From assembly GCA_001708385.1 (NCBI GenBank), contig CP012388.1, positions 3,596,001-3,660,000 of the forward strand: 64,000 bases of DNA, written 5' to 3'. Positions 14,958-23,207 of the stretch are shown here, piece after piece. A program made the translations under genes and the position numbers. The notes under the pieces are model-generated. The model searched no databases. It was given only the letters and a program-made list of their open reading frames with translations, and was not told where the DNA came from. Origin of the DNA: Flavobacterium psychrophilum. Lineage in GTDB: Bacteria > Bacteroidota > Bacteroidia > Flavobacteriales > Flavobacteriaceae. The stretch's first letter is position 1; every line of letters starts with the position of its first letter.

Positions 14958-14994
14958 GACTTTTACTTACAAAAGTCTAATTCAATTAACATTT

Positions 14995-16083
14995 TTATTG
15001 GCAAAAACGGTTGAACGTCTGCCAGTATTTATCCTTGTAAATGGTGTAGCTAAGATCCCATACTCCCTGATATTGTTTTATAAGCGCATCAATCACCTTA
15101 GATGGTTTCCTGAATTCGTTGCAGGCAAAATATATCGTTCTGGTGTTGTCACCGGTTTCGCGGCCTACACTCAGGTAGCCATCGGAATCCTTTAGTTGCT
15201 CCAGCAAGGTGTCTTCAAAATTATTCAGTGCACTAAAATCATTCTGATGCGGCAGGCCTCCGCTTTCGTTTCCATCATAGCCAATTTCGATACGGGCAAT
15301 CCATGGGTGGGAAGCTATACTGTCCCAATTGAGCAGCGTCGTATTGATAACCGCAACAACAGTATTGCCATTTTCTAACCGGCCTTCAAAAGTACTGTAG
15401 CCGTCATCTTCGGTATTGTGCCTGATGCCCTCGTATTTTTCAACAAATTCCTTCTCACGCCATATAAGATAGGCTTTCAGTTTTTCAATGGGAATCAGTT
15501 CTTTCTTAGCATGCCTTGTTGCGATAACCGATATGGCATCGATAGTCGTGGCAAAATTGATCTCTCCCAGGTAGTTATCCAAGAAGATATGGGTACCTAA
15601 TATAATTGAGTCCTTATTGTCTTCGGTAAGGTTGTTGTGAACAACAGTAATATCAATTTCGTCAGGATGGTTTTCATCTTCATTAGGGTAGAAGGAAATA
15701 GTGTCACTTGAAAAATCGAAACCATCCATCTTTATACCGTGTGTGTGGATATCCATTGCAGGTTTAAGCGCGGTAAAACGCCACCTTTTAATAACGGGAG
15801 CAGCGGCAACAAGGTCTTCCGTAAAGGCAAAGTTCTTAATGTGGCCATCTGCTGTAATAACCAGTTCAGCAATATCATCGGTATACATGCCCGATAAGAA
15901 ATAATAACCTTCGCGCAGTTCATTCAGCTTTGGAGACAGCTTATCATGAAAGTCATGGATGTTTTCTCCCGACTGTGTTATCTTATGAAACGCTTTTTCG
16001 TGCTGCTGAAACCAGTCCCAGAAATCGGCGTTAGTAGTTATTGGTGTTTCTTTTTTATTGAAGAGGTTATTGAAAAATCCCAT
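14995..16083 (-). CDS. DUF695 domain-containing protein
   Basis: 362 residues, cytosolic, no signal peptide. The N-terminal half (about 15-190) is an alpha/beta domain with DFWDWFQQHEKAFH and WRFTALKP segments, common in uncharacterised bacterial proteins. The C-terminal half (about 215-350) fits DUF695: EDDGYSTFEGRLENGNTVVAVIN, then DGYLSVGRETGDNTRTIYF and a final Trp-rich QGVWDLSYTIYKD. No catalytic residues are evident and the function is unknown. It is a single gene with the long inverted repeat just beyond its stop. Confidence 0.65.
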   Translation of the reverse strand: MGFFNNLFNKKETPITTNADFWDWFQQHEKAFHKITQSGENIHDFHDKLSPKLNELREGYYFLSGMYTDDIAELVITADGHIKNFAFTEDLVAAAPVIKRWRFTALKPAMDIHTHGIKMDGFDFSSDTISFYPNEDENHPDEIDITVVHNNLTEDNKDSIILGTHIFLDNYLGEINFATTIDAISVIATRHAKKELIPIEKLKAYLIWREKEFVEKYEGIRHNTEDDGYSTFEGRLENGNTVVAVINTTLLNWDSIASHPWIARIEIGYDGNESGGLPHQNDFSALNNFEDTLLEQLKDSDGYLSVGRETGDNTRTIYFACNEFRKPSKVIDALIKQYQGVWDLSYTIYKDKYWQTFNRFCQ

Positions 16084-16411
16084 TTAAAAGGTTTTGTGTG
16101 TGATTGGAATTTACAAATATATTATAATAGTGAATATTCTCCCGTTTGAGAACTTTTTTTGTGATTGAATATTGCCAGTGCTGTCTGTATCCTGCCCAAG
16201 GGAAGGCATCACTCAAATGTCTTAGGATGTGAATTTCATATTGTATTGATGCACTGATGTCGGGTTTTGGAGCGGAGAGGGGTTAGGATTTGTTATTGGC
16301 GGCATTCATAATCAAACACAATAAAAACCCACCAAATAATTGATACATTGTTACATTGTATAATTGCTGCATTAAACCTATCTTTGCCGTTCAAATTACA
16401 AACCCATATTT
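16084..16411. other. Intergenic region between DUF695 gene and purM
   Basis: 328 bases without a gene. From 16240 to 16295 there is a GC-richer patch containing GGAGAGGGGTTAGG, related to the dispersed repeat at 8823-8937. The purM promoter occupies the right end. Nothing else is recognised. Confidence 0.5.
16356..16386 (+). promoter_or_regulatory. purM promoter
   Basis: TTG (16356-16358), 20 bases, then TATCTTTG (16379-16386). The predicted leader is about 22 bases to the ATG at 16412. Confidence 0.65.
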
Positions 16412-17590
16412 ATGAGTTCTGATACCAGCAAACGTTACAGCCAAAGGGGAGTTTCTGCCTCTAAGGAAGACGTGCACAATGCCATTAAAAACATAGATAA
16501 AGGCTTATTCCCTAAGGCATTCTGCAAAATTGTGCCGGATTATCTTACAGGTGATAACGATTACTGCCTTATAATGCATGCCGACGGCGCAGGGACAAAA
16601 TCATCCCTTGCCTACATGTACTGGAAGGAAACAGGCGATATTTCGGTATGGAAAGGTATCGCACAGGATGCGCTTATCATGAATATTGACGACCTGCTTT
16701 GTGTGGGTGCTGCCGATAATATTATGCTTTCGTCTACTATTGGGCGTAATAAAAGTGTTATTCCGGGCGAAGTGCTTTCGGCTATCATCAACGGTACCGA
16801 AGAGCTTATCGAAGAACTGAAATCGTTTGGTGTTACTATCCATTCTACGGGTGGTGAAACTGCTGATGTGGGCGACCTTGTTCGTACAATAATTGTAGAT
16901 TCTACCGTAACAGCGCGAATGAAACGTGCCGATGTTATTGATAACGCTAACATTCAGCCGGGCGATGTTATCGTTGGGCTTGCTTCTTTCGGGGAGGCGT
17001 CTTACGAAAAAGGATACAACGGTGGTATGGGCAGTAACGGACTTACCTCTGCACGCCACGATGTGTTTGATAACTACCTTGCTAAATCATATCCTGAAAG
17101 TTATGATGCTTCGGTTCCTGCCGATCTGGTGTACTCAGGAAAAACAAAACTGACAGATGCTGTTGAAGGCAGCCCTATCGATGCGGGTAAACTTGTGCTT
17201 TCGCCAACACGTACGTATGCGCCTATCATCAAGAAAATACTTGAGAAATATACTCCTAAAGACATACACGGAATGGTACACTGCAGTGGTGGTGCTCAAA
17301 CTAAAGTGCTTCACTTTGTAGATAACGTTCATGTAATTAAGGATAATCTTTTCCCTGTGCCTCCGCTATTTAAGCTAATTCAGGAGAATTCGGGTACCGA
17401 TTGGAAAGAAATGTACCAGGTATTTAACTGTGGCCACCGTATGGAGGTTTACGTTCCTGAGAACATTGCACAGGATATTATTGCTATCTCTAAGTCGTTC
17501 AATGTTGATGCACAGATAGTAGGAAGGGTAGAAGCATCTGATAAAAAAGAATTGACCATTACCAGCGAATACGGTACTTTTAATTACTAA
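16412..17590 (+). CDS. purM: Phosphoribosylformylglycinamidine cyclo-ligase (AIR synthase)
   Basis: Closes the imidazole ring (FGAM to AIR, using ATP) in purine synthesis in the cytosol. 392 residues, the longer form found in Bacteroidota (E. coli PurM is about 345). The N-terminal segment YSQRGVSASKEDVHNAIKN and the ATP/Mg motif HADGAGTKSSLAY start the PurM fold. MNIDDLLCVGA and HSTGGETADVGDLV are the conserved core, and GLASFGEASYEKGYNGGMGSN opens the C-terminal PurM half. The related proteins ThiL, SelD and HypE differ in these motifs. It is monocistronic with its own promoter and terminator. Confidence 0.88.
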   Translation: MSSDTSKRYSQRGVSASKEDVHNAIKNIDKGLFPKAFCKIVPDYLTGDNDYCLIMHADGAGTKSSLAYMYWKETGDISVWKGIAQDALIMNIDDLLCVGAADNIMLSSTIGRNKSVIPGEVLSAIINGTEELIEELKSFGVTIHSTGGETADVGDLVRTIIVDSTVTARMKRADVIDNANIQPGDVIVGLASFGEASYEKGYNGGMGSNGLTSARHDVFDNYLAKSYPESYDASVPADLVYSGKTKLTDAVEGSPIDAGKLVLSPTRTYAPIIKKILEKYTPKDIHGMVHCSGGAQTKVLHFVDNVHVIKDNLFPVPPLFKLIQENSGTDWKEMYQVFNCGHRMEVYVPENIAQDIIAISKSFNVDAQIVGRVEASDKKELTITSEYGTFNY

Positions 17591-17617
17591 TTCTCTACTT
17601 TATAGAATATACTAATC

Positions 17618-17641
17618 ATCCGCCATTTGGCGGATTTTTTT
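17618..17641 (+). terminator. Terminator of purM
   Basis: A 7-bp GC stem (ATCCGCC with GGCGGAT) around ATTT is followed by a run of T. Confidence 0.85.
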
Positions 17642-17727
17642 ATATATCACATTTATAGAGTTACACCCCTGTTTATTATATGTAAGCCTTTTAGGTTCGT
17701 GTGGTCCAAGAATAGAAGATTTTGAGT

Positions 17728-17766
17728 CTTCCCCTACTTTGGTGGGGTGTCCGCAGGGCGGGATGG
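17728..17766. repeat. GC-rich dispersed intergenic repeat
   Basis: CTTCCCCTACTTTGGTGGGG followed by TGTCCGCAGGGCGGG stands out from the AT-rich gap and is loosely related to 8823-8937. Just after it, 17790-17825 resembles 9806-9832 (ATTAGTGTAATT...GGCTAAAA), another short repeated motif in front of genes. Confidence 0.4.
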
Positions 17767-17853
17767 TTAACTTAAGAAAGTGAACAGTTTAATTTGTGTT
17801 AATTAGTGTAATTCGCGGCTAAAACCTTAAATCATTCTTTGTAACTTTAAAAC

Positions 17854-18600
17854 ATGCAGCAATCTATCCCAATTAAAAAAAGAACCTTTCTTGATGCCCA
17901 GTGGCGCAAGCTGGTCATGATAAATTATGCGGTTGACCCTCAACTGCTAAAACCCTACATCCCGTTTGAAACCGAACTTGACCTTTGGAACGATACATGC
18001 TATGTAAGCCTTATTGGATTTATGTTTGTAGATACTAAAATGATGAGGTTACGGATTCCGTTTCATGTTAATTTCGAGGAGATTAACCTTCGTTTTTATG
18101 TGAAATACAAAGAGACCGAAGAATACAAAAGGGGAGTGGTGTTTATTAAGGAGATCGTCCACAAGCCATCGCTTACACTGGTTGCCAACCTGCTATACAA
18201 TGAGAATTACGAAACCCTGAAAACGCGTCACTCATGGATTGAAGGCCATGACGACTTAACCGTAGAATATGGCTGGAAGAAAAAAGGGCAATGGCACACA
18301 ATTAAGACTGTTACAGATAAAATTCCTGTTGATATTAAACCTGATAGTGAAGAAGAATTTATTACCGAACACTTCTGGGGCTATACAAAAATAACCGATT
18401 CTGTTACATCTGAATATGAAGTTGCACATCCGAGATGGCAAATCTATCCGGTTAGGGGTTACGAAGTGAATGTCGATTTTCAAACCACATACGGGTCCGA
18501 TTTTGCTTTTTTGCAGGACGCGAAACCGGTATCGGTTTACCTGGCTGAAGGATCTGATATTATAGTGAAACAGGGAAGGAAAATTAAGGTGAAGAAGTAG
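17854..18600 (+). CDS. DUF2071 (YqjF-like) protein
   Basis: 248 residues, cytosolic. Features of the DUF2071 family are the opening FLDAQWRKLVMINYAVDPQLL with LKPYIPFETELD, the FHVNFEEINLRFYV segment and the late GSDFAFLQDAKPVSVYLAEGS strand. The fold is related to acetoacetate decarboxylase-like proteins, but no activity is established. It is a single gene. The convergent beta-helix gene lies beyond a dispersed repeat and a strong palindrome. Confidence 0.8.
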   Translation: MQQSIPIKKRTFLDAQWRKLVMINYAVDPQLLKPYIPFETELDLWNDTCYVSLIGFMFVDTKMMRLRIPFHVNFEEINLRFYVKYKETEEYKRGVVFIKEIVHKPSLTLVANLLYNENYETLKTRHSWIEGHDDLTVEYGWKKKGQWHTIKTVTDKIPVDIKPDSEEEFITEHFWGYTKITDSVTSEYEVAHPRWQIYPVRGYEVNVDFQTTYGSDFAFLQDAKPVSVYLAEGSDIIVKQGRKIKVKK

Positions 18601-18634
18601 GATTAATACAGATTGTGAATACTGCTTGTTTTGT

Positions 18635-18672
18635 GAGATTGCCACGCTCCGTTGCACTTCGCTCGCAATGAC
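18635..18672 (-). repeat. Dispersed repeat, reverse copy of the 11671 type
   Basis: GAGATTGCCACGCTCC...CTCGCAATGAC is the reverse complement layout of the GTCATTGCGAGCG element at 11671-11712. Confidence 0.6.
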
Positions 18673-18678
18673 AGAAAA

Positions 18679-18706
18679 AAAGGCTCCCATTGCAATGGGA
18701 GCCTTT
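18679..18706 (-). terminator. Terminator palindrome, mainly for the beta-helix gene
   Basis: A 28-base perfect palindrome (AAAGGCTCCCATTG and its complement). The seven-A run on its left becomes a T run on the minus strand, so it fits the leftward gene best, but it can also stop the DUF2071 transcript. Confidence 0.8.
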
Positions 18707-18741
18707 CTCAACTAAATAAGGAACTATAAATCGTTATTTAT

Positions 18742-21700
18742 TTATTTATTTATGATCAGCTTGTGGATTTCTGAAGCGTTATCAGAAACGATCTGCATTA
18801 CATAAGTACCTCCGGCAAAGCCGTTCATACCTATTTCTACATTCATTGTGCTGGTTGTCATTTGTTTTACCAGTTTACCAGTTGCAATTTCATAGATAGA
18901 AATGTTAGTATTGGCGTTATGGTTATTTGCAAGGTCTAACATAAACACTCCGTTAGAAGGGTTAGGATATACCATGCTTTTTGCAATTGCAAAATCTCCA
19001 GTGCTTGCTGTGCTACATACTTCCTGAGCTTCAAAAGCACCAATATCTCTTCTACCGTTAAATACAGCCATACCGTTTTGGTCATTGAAGTTATCATCAG
19101 GAGAACCCATATCTGCCGCAATGCTTGGGCAGCCTAACGTATGTACCGGAGTACCGTCTTCAACCTCTGCTAATGCATTTAATGAAACGAGGATAGGGGC
19201 TAGAGTGCTTCCTATAATATCATCATCTGTAGCTACAAACACATCGGCATCTACAAATGCAACAAGGTTAAAGCCGTTTGACGTAAATGAACCGTCTGCA
19301 CCTAAAAGGTTAGCACCTGAGAGCGCGGTATTACTCGAAATAAGTGTGTTTTTCAGGTTAACTGTGTTAGTGCCTTCGTTAGAGATACCACCACCATTAA
19401 TTGCTGAAGTATTTAATGCAATTGTATTTGCATTGATTGTAAGTGTGCTGTTGTTATAGATACCACCACCGTTGGTCAGCGAAGAGTTACCTGAAACCGT
19501 ACTTGTAAGCATAGTAGTTGTCCCTCCGTTAAGGTGAAGTCCTCCACCGCGGCCTAATAGGCCTGATGCAGTATTTAATGATAGGGTAGAAGCCGCTACG
19601 TTTAATGTACCGCCTGTATTATAGATACCTCCACCACCGTCTGTCGCAGCAAGTCCTGTAGCTGTATTAGCTGCAATATGTACCCTTTCGATATCCATGA
19701 TACCTGTACCAATCCATAGTCCGCCACCTTGTACAGCGGTGTTTCCGCTTACAATACTGTTGGTAATATTTACATTACCATTAGCAGTCATGTGTACCGC
19801 ACCACCATAACCCGGAGTGTTACCTGCATTGTTACCTGTAAATGTTACATTGTCTATAGTTACAAATCCGGTATCACGGCCGTTGTCTTCAATAGCACCA
19901 CCTGCACGAACCGAAGTATTTGCTGTGAACGTAGTATTCTCAATAGTTACTTTACCGCCAACATCATTTAATAAGCCGCCACCGCTTCCGGCAGCTCCTG
20001 TAGCTGTATTACCCGATATAACAACATCACCCGAAAGGTTAAGTGTTCCGCTAAGGTTGTAGATTCCTCCACCTCCCTGGTCTGCACCTGCGCCTGCCGC
20101 AGTATTATCTGCAATAACAGTTCCGCTGATTGTCATAGTACCTGATCCGTTCCATAAACCACCACCTTCAGCTCCGGCTTCGTTATCGCTAACTGTACCA
20201 CCTGTAATAGTTACCATACCTGCACCTGTTACGTGAAGGCCGCCCCCATTACCTGGAGAAGTATTTGTTGTATTTCCATCAAGAGTAACATCTGTAAGCT
20301 TTACAAAACCATTAGCACCACCATTATCTTCGATGCCACCACCTGCACGGTTTGAGACATTTGCTGTAATCGATGCACCGTTGATAGTTACTTTGCCACC
20401 CACATCGTTAAGGATACCTCCACCGCTGCCTGCAGCGCCATCTGCAGTATTGCCTGTAATTTCTGTTTCGGCATCAATAGTAACAGTTCCGCTAAGATTG
20501 TAGATTCCTCCACCGCCCTGATCGGCAAGGTCGCCGCTTGCGGTATTGTTTGCAATTGCGGTACCTTCGATAGTCATAGTCCCGGAACCATTCCATAAAC
20601 CGCCACCTTCTGCACCTGCTTCGTTACCGCTAACAGTACCTCCGGTAATTTCCACTACACCTGCGCCGGTAACGTGAAGTCCGCCGCCGTTACCCGGGTT
20701 TGTGTTCGTAGTATTTTCGTCGAGAGTAACATTAATAAGCGTTACAAAACCTGTAGCACCAGCGTTATCTTCTATACCACCACCTGCACGATTCGATATA
20801 TTGCCTCTAATAAGAGCTCCATTAACTGTAAGTTTTCCACCTACATCGTTAAGGATACCGCCACCGCTACCTGAAGTTCCTGTAGCGTTATTATTTGTAA
20901 TAGTAGTTTCAGCAAGTACATTTAATGTTCCGCTTTGGTTATAAATACCTCCACCACCTTGGTCTGCAGCTGCGCCACTCGCTGTATTTTCTGTAATAAG
21001 TGTACCTGTAATGGCCATAGTACCTGACCCATTCCATAAACCGCCGCCTTCAGAAGCTGCCGTGTTATTGCGGACAATACCACCATTAATAGTAGCATTG
21101 CTTGCGCCTGTAATATGAAGTCCACCACCATTACCAGGTGCAGCACCTGTAGTATTGCCTTCAAGTGTAGTTCCTTCAATTGTTACAGTTACAGCAGTAG
21201 CTGCATTCACCTCGATACCGCCACCTGCTCTTGTTGCAGAGTTTTCGGAAATTGTAGATCCGTTTACGTTTAATGTACCGCCCGTACTAACATGGATACC
21301 GCCGCCGCTGCCCGCTGCGCCATTAGCAGTGTTATTGCTAACTGTAGATACATTTAGCGTAAGCGTACCGTTAGCAAGGAAAATACCTCCACCGCCATTT
21401 GTAGCCGCAATACCAGTTGCAGTATTGTTGGAAATGGTAGAATTGTTAATCATTACAGTAGCACCTGATGCAGAAATGGCTCCGCCATTATCCAATGCAA
21501 AGCCATTTCTAAGTGTTACGCCATTAATAGTAACATCGCCGCTTGTAATGTTGAAAATCCTTGTCGTGCCGCCGCCACTAAAAGTAGTGTTAGCTGCGCC
21601 ATTACCATTAATAATAATGTTTTTGTTAATGGTAACCTCGCTTAAAAGCGTAATCGTCGTTCCGTCCAGCGACGCATCAAAAAGAATAGCGCCATCGGCC

Positions 21701-21837
21701 GCAACGTCCAGCACGGCCTGCCTGAATGACCCTGCCCCGGCGTCGTTTGAGTTTGTTACAGTAACTTGTGCATTCGCCGAAAAGGCAAACAAAAACAATC
21801 CCGCAACCATCAATAGATAAGTAAATGTTTTTTTCAT
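18742..21837 (-). CDS. T9SS-secreted right-handed beta-helix repeat protein (adhesin-like)
   Basis: 1031 residues. A signal peptide ends SANAQ. Residues 24-60 (NSNDAGAGSFRQAV) resemble the CSLREA-type start of parallel beta-helix proteins. From about 100 to 840 the chain is a GGGI/GGGL/GGGG-punctuated beta-helix of Gly, Asn and Thr-rich coils. Residues 900-955 end in DIGAFEAQ, the choice-of-anchor-Q module. The last 75 residues (MVYPNPSNGVFMLDL...LIINK) are a type A T9SS sorting domain, so the protein crosses the outer membrane and is probably attached to or released from the cell surface. Four superrepeats of about 147 residues form its middle. A surface adhesion role is inferred; polysaccharide lyase active-site residues are not evident. 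Confidence 0.88.
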   Translation of the reverse strand: MKKTFTYLLMVAGLFLFAFSANAQVTVTNSNDAGAGSFRQAVLDVAADGAILFDASLDGTTITLLSEVTINKNIIINGNGAANTTFSGGGTTRIFNITSGDVTINGVTLRNGFALDNGGAISASGATVMINNSTISNNTATGIAATNGGGGIFLANGTLTLNVSTVSNNTANGAAGSGGGIHVSTGGTLNVNGSTISENSATRAGGGIEVNAATAVTVTIEGTTLEGNTTGAAPGNGGGLHITGASNATINGGIVRNNTAASEGGGLWNGSGTMAITGTLITENTASGAAADQGGGGIYNQSGTLNVLAETTITNNNATGTSGSGGGILNDVGGKLTVNGALIRGNISNRAGGGIEDNAGATGFVTLINVTLDENTTNTNPGNGGGLHVTGAGVVEITGGTVSGNEAGAEGGGLWNGSGTMTIEGTAIANNTASGDLADQGGGGIYNLSGTVTIDAETEITGNTADGAAGSGGGILNDVGGKVTINGASITANVSNRAGGGIEDNGGANGFVKLTDVTLDGNTTNTSPGNGGGLHVTGAGMVTITGGTVSDNEAGAEGGGLWNGSGTMTISGTVIADNTAAGAGADQGGGGIYNLSGTLNLSGDVVISGNTATGAAGSGGGLLNDVGGKVTIENTTFTANTSVRAGGAIEDNGRDTGFVTIDNVTFTGNNAGNTPGYGGAVHMTANGNVNITNSIVSGNTAVQGGGLWIGTGIMDIERVHIAANTATGLAATDGGGGIYNTGGTLNVAASTLSLNTASGLLGRGGGLHLNGGTTTMLTSTVSGNSSLTNGGGIYNNSTLTINANTIALNTSAINGGGISNEGTNTVNLKNTLISSNTALSGANLLGADGSFTSNGFNLVAFVDADVFVATDDDIIGSTLAPILVSLNALAEVEDGTPVHTLGCPSIAADMGSPDDNFNDQNGMAVFNGRRDIGAFEAQEVCSTASTGDFAIAKSMVYPNPSNGVFMLDLANNHNANTNISIYEIATGKLVKQMTTSTMNVEIGMNGFAGGTYVMQIVSDNASEIHKLIINK
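19622..21383 (-). repeat. Four tandem superrepeats of about 441 bp inside the beta-helix gene
   Basis: Copies begin near 19622, 20060, 20501 and 20942 (period 438, 441, 441 and about 441). Each encodes about 147 residues with the ordered punctuation GGGGIYN, SGGGILNDVGGK, AGGGIEDN, GNGGGLHVTG and EGGGLWNGSGTM. Protein identity between the two middle copies is clearly higher than DNA identity because many third positions differ. Confidence 0.85.
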
Positions 21838-21981
21838 AGTAAAAAAATTGGTGTTAATTGTACATATCTAAGCTACGATGAAAAACTCTTAAAGGTTTTT
21901 TAATACATTAGTTAAATAAATCTTAATAAAATTATTTTTTAACGCGATCGCCTGTGGTTATTAGCATAATACAAAAAGACG

Positions 21982-21989
21982 TATCTTTG
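21982..21989 (+). promoter_or_regulatory. -7 element of the 22017 gene
   Basis: TATCTTTG, 27 bases before the ATG at 22017. A -33 box is not obvious. Confidence 0.45.
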
Positions 21990-22016
21990 CTTTAACAAAA
22001 ATTTATACTACTCTCT

Positions 22017-22448
22017 ATGAAAATAAATTTAAAATTTGGTGTTGGCGAACTGCTTTTCGGCATGGCGGAGAAAGATGTGAAAGCAATTTTAGGCGAGCCA
22101 AGCAGGCAGTTTCAGGATGACGATAAAAATGTTATCTATGTTTATAACGATAAAAAGTTACGCCTTACCTTTTACCAAGATGAAGATTTCAGGTTGGGAT
22201 ATCTAATTATATCTAATCCTGCTTCTGAGCTTTTCGGATCTAAAGTTATTGGCGAAAGCTGGCCGGTTATAGAGGCTGCTGCCAAAGCAAACGGACTTAA
22301 AGATTTTGAAAAAGAAACATTTGATACGATAGATAACCAGTTCAACGAAAGTAACTGGATTATTTTTCAGACAGAATTTAATGAGGTTATCAAAATCGAG
22401 ATGGGAGCTATCATTAATAAAGATGATGAGTTCGACTGGAAATTCTAA
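22017..22448 (+). CDS. Hypothetical cytosolic protein
   Basis: 143 acidic residues, no signal peptide or membrane segment. The start FGVGELLFGMAEKDVKAILGEPSR resembles the helix-turn-strand pattern (G...V...LG.P) of BamE/SmpA-like small domains, here without a lipobox. Later segments (VIYVYNDKKLRLTFYQDEDFR, NWIIFQTEFNEVIKIEMGA) suggest a compact alpha+beta fold. I do not recognise a named family. It is a single gene with its own -7 box and a terminator that also serves the convergent regulator. Confidence 0.7.
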   Translation: MKINLKFGVGELLFGMAEKDVKAILGEPSRQFQDDDKNVIYVYNDKKLRLTFYQDEDFRLGYLIISNPASELFGSKVIGESWPVIEAAAKANGLKDFEKETFDTIDNQFNESNWIIFQTEFNEVIKIEMGAIINKDDEFDWKF

Positions 22449-22466
22449 TCTTAGTAGGTTATAAAT

Positions 22467-22491
22467 AAAAAGAGGCTAATTGCCTCTTTTT
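22467..22491. terminator. Bidirectional terminator
   Basis: AAAAAGAGGC and GCCTCTTTTT pair around TAATT between two convergent genes; both RNAs end in T runs. Confidence 0.85.
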
Positions 22492-22500
22492 GTTTTTATT

Positions 22501-23136
22501 CTATTTGATTTTGGGAGTGATTTTATAAGCGCATCTTCGGGCACCTGCCAGAATATGATCTATCCTTTCAATTACAGTATCTTCGCCAAGCACAGCCTGA
22601 AATGTGTTTAATTCTGCCTTGCAAAATCCAACGCAGGCCGCAGCAGCTGCACAGATGGGGCAGTGGTTCTCTAAAAGCATAAAGCCTTCTTCTTCTATAG
22701 CATAGTCTGCCATATAGCCTTCGCTGTCGCGTATAGCTACCAATATTTTTATCTTTTCTTCAATATTTGTAATTCCGGCTACAGCTGCTAGATATTTATT
22801 TTTAGCATCTATTCCGTTCGCTTCAATAACAGCATTCAGTGCATCTTCTCCTAAAAACTCACGTGTTTTTTCAATAAGTTTTACGGTAAGGTCGGCATGG
22901 GTATCGGGAAAGCGGGAGTTACCTAATGGTGTCAGCGCCCATACCTGCTGTGGACGGCCACGTCCTTTAGATACTGTAGTTGCTACAACCAAACCTTCTC
23001 CTGCAAGTTTTAGTAACTGAAAACGGGCACCTTCTGTAGTAACATTCATCGCAGCAGCAAGAGATATCAGGGTAGAAGGCCCCTTGGTTTTTAGTATCAG
23101 GATAGCGCGTTCATTATCGGGAAATTTTATTTGCAT
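22501..23136 (-). CDS. SufR-like winged-helix regulator with probable Fe-S or metal cysteine cluster
   Basis: 211 residues from the ATG at 23136. Residues 10-75 form a winged helix (STLISLAAAMNVTTEGARFQLLK recognition region, GRGRPQQVWALTPLG wing). The C-terminal half has Cys159, 162, 168, 172 and 202. Cys159 and Cys172 keep the C-X12-C spacing of SufR, with Cys202 near the last position and the third SufR cysteine replaced by Asp186. This predicts an Fe-S cluster or metal sensor. A longer start at 23193 would run through both promoters, so it is rejected. It is divergent from SOD; a 15-bp inverted repeat covers its own start codon and -7 box, which suggests autorepression. No suf genes are nearby. 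Confidence 0.8.
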   Translation of the reverse strand: MQIKFPDNERAILILKTKGPSTLISLAAAMNVTTEGARFQLLKLAGEGLVVATTVSKGRGRPQQVWALTPLGNSRFPDTHADLTVKLIEKTREFLGEDALNAVIEANGIDAKNKYLAAVAGITNIEEKIKILVAIRDSEGYMADYAIEEEGFMLLENHCPICAAAAACVGFCKAELNTFQAVLGEDTVIERIDHILAGARRCAYKITPKIK

Positions 23137-23172
23137 AATAAACAAAGTAAATATTTGGTTTATTATGCAAAT
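23129..23172. promoter_or_regulatory. Perfect 15-bp inverted-repeat operator between regulator and SOD
   Basis: The left arm ATTTGCATAATAAAC (23129-23143) covers the regulator start codon. The right arm GTTTATTATGCAAAT (23158-23172) lies between the -33 and -7 boxes of the SOD promoter and touches the regulator -7 box. The spacer is 14 bases, so arm centres are 29 bases apart, close to three helical turns. Confidence 0.8.
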
Positions 23173-23184
23173 GTAGTAATTTTG
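23154..23184 (+). promoter_or_regulatory. Promoter of the SOD-flavin reductase operon
   Basis: TTTG (23154-23157), 19 bases, TAATTTTG (23177-23184): an ideal Bacteroidota promoter. The predicted start near 23188 gives a 20-base leader to the ATG at 23208. The operator arm sits between the two boxes. Confidence 0.75.
23168..23175 (-). promoter_or_regulatory. -7 element of the SufR-like regulator
   Basis: On the minus strand TACATTTG, a perfect TAnnTTTG, predicting a leader of about 28 bases before the ATG at 23136. It shares five bases with the right operator arm. Confidence 0.6.
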
Positions 23185-23207
23185 ACCTGACATAAAAAAA
23201 TAATATT

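Noticed and set aside
19622..21383. Regular repeats considered as a CRISPR array
   Set aside because: Period is 441 bp, they encode protein in one continuous frame and there are no unique spacers or cas genes.
21155..21820. A 221-codon open frame on the plus strand opposite the beta-helix gene
   Set aside because: It is the antisense of a highly biased repetitive gene; it has a Pro/Val/Leu-only composition, no promoter and no recognisable domain.
23137..23193. Longer start for the SufR-like regulator
   Set aside because: It would extend through its own -7 box and the operator; the extra residues are hydrophobic and not family-like.
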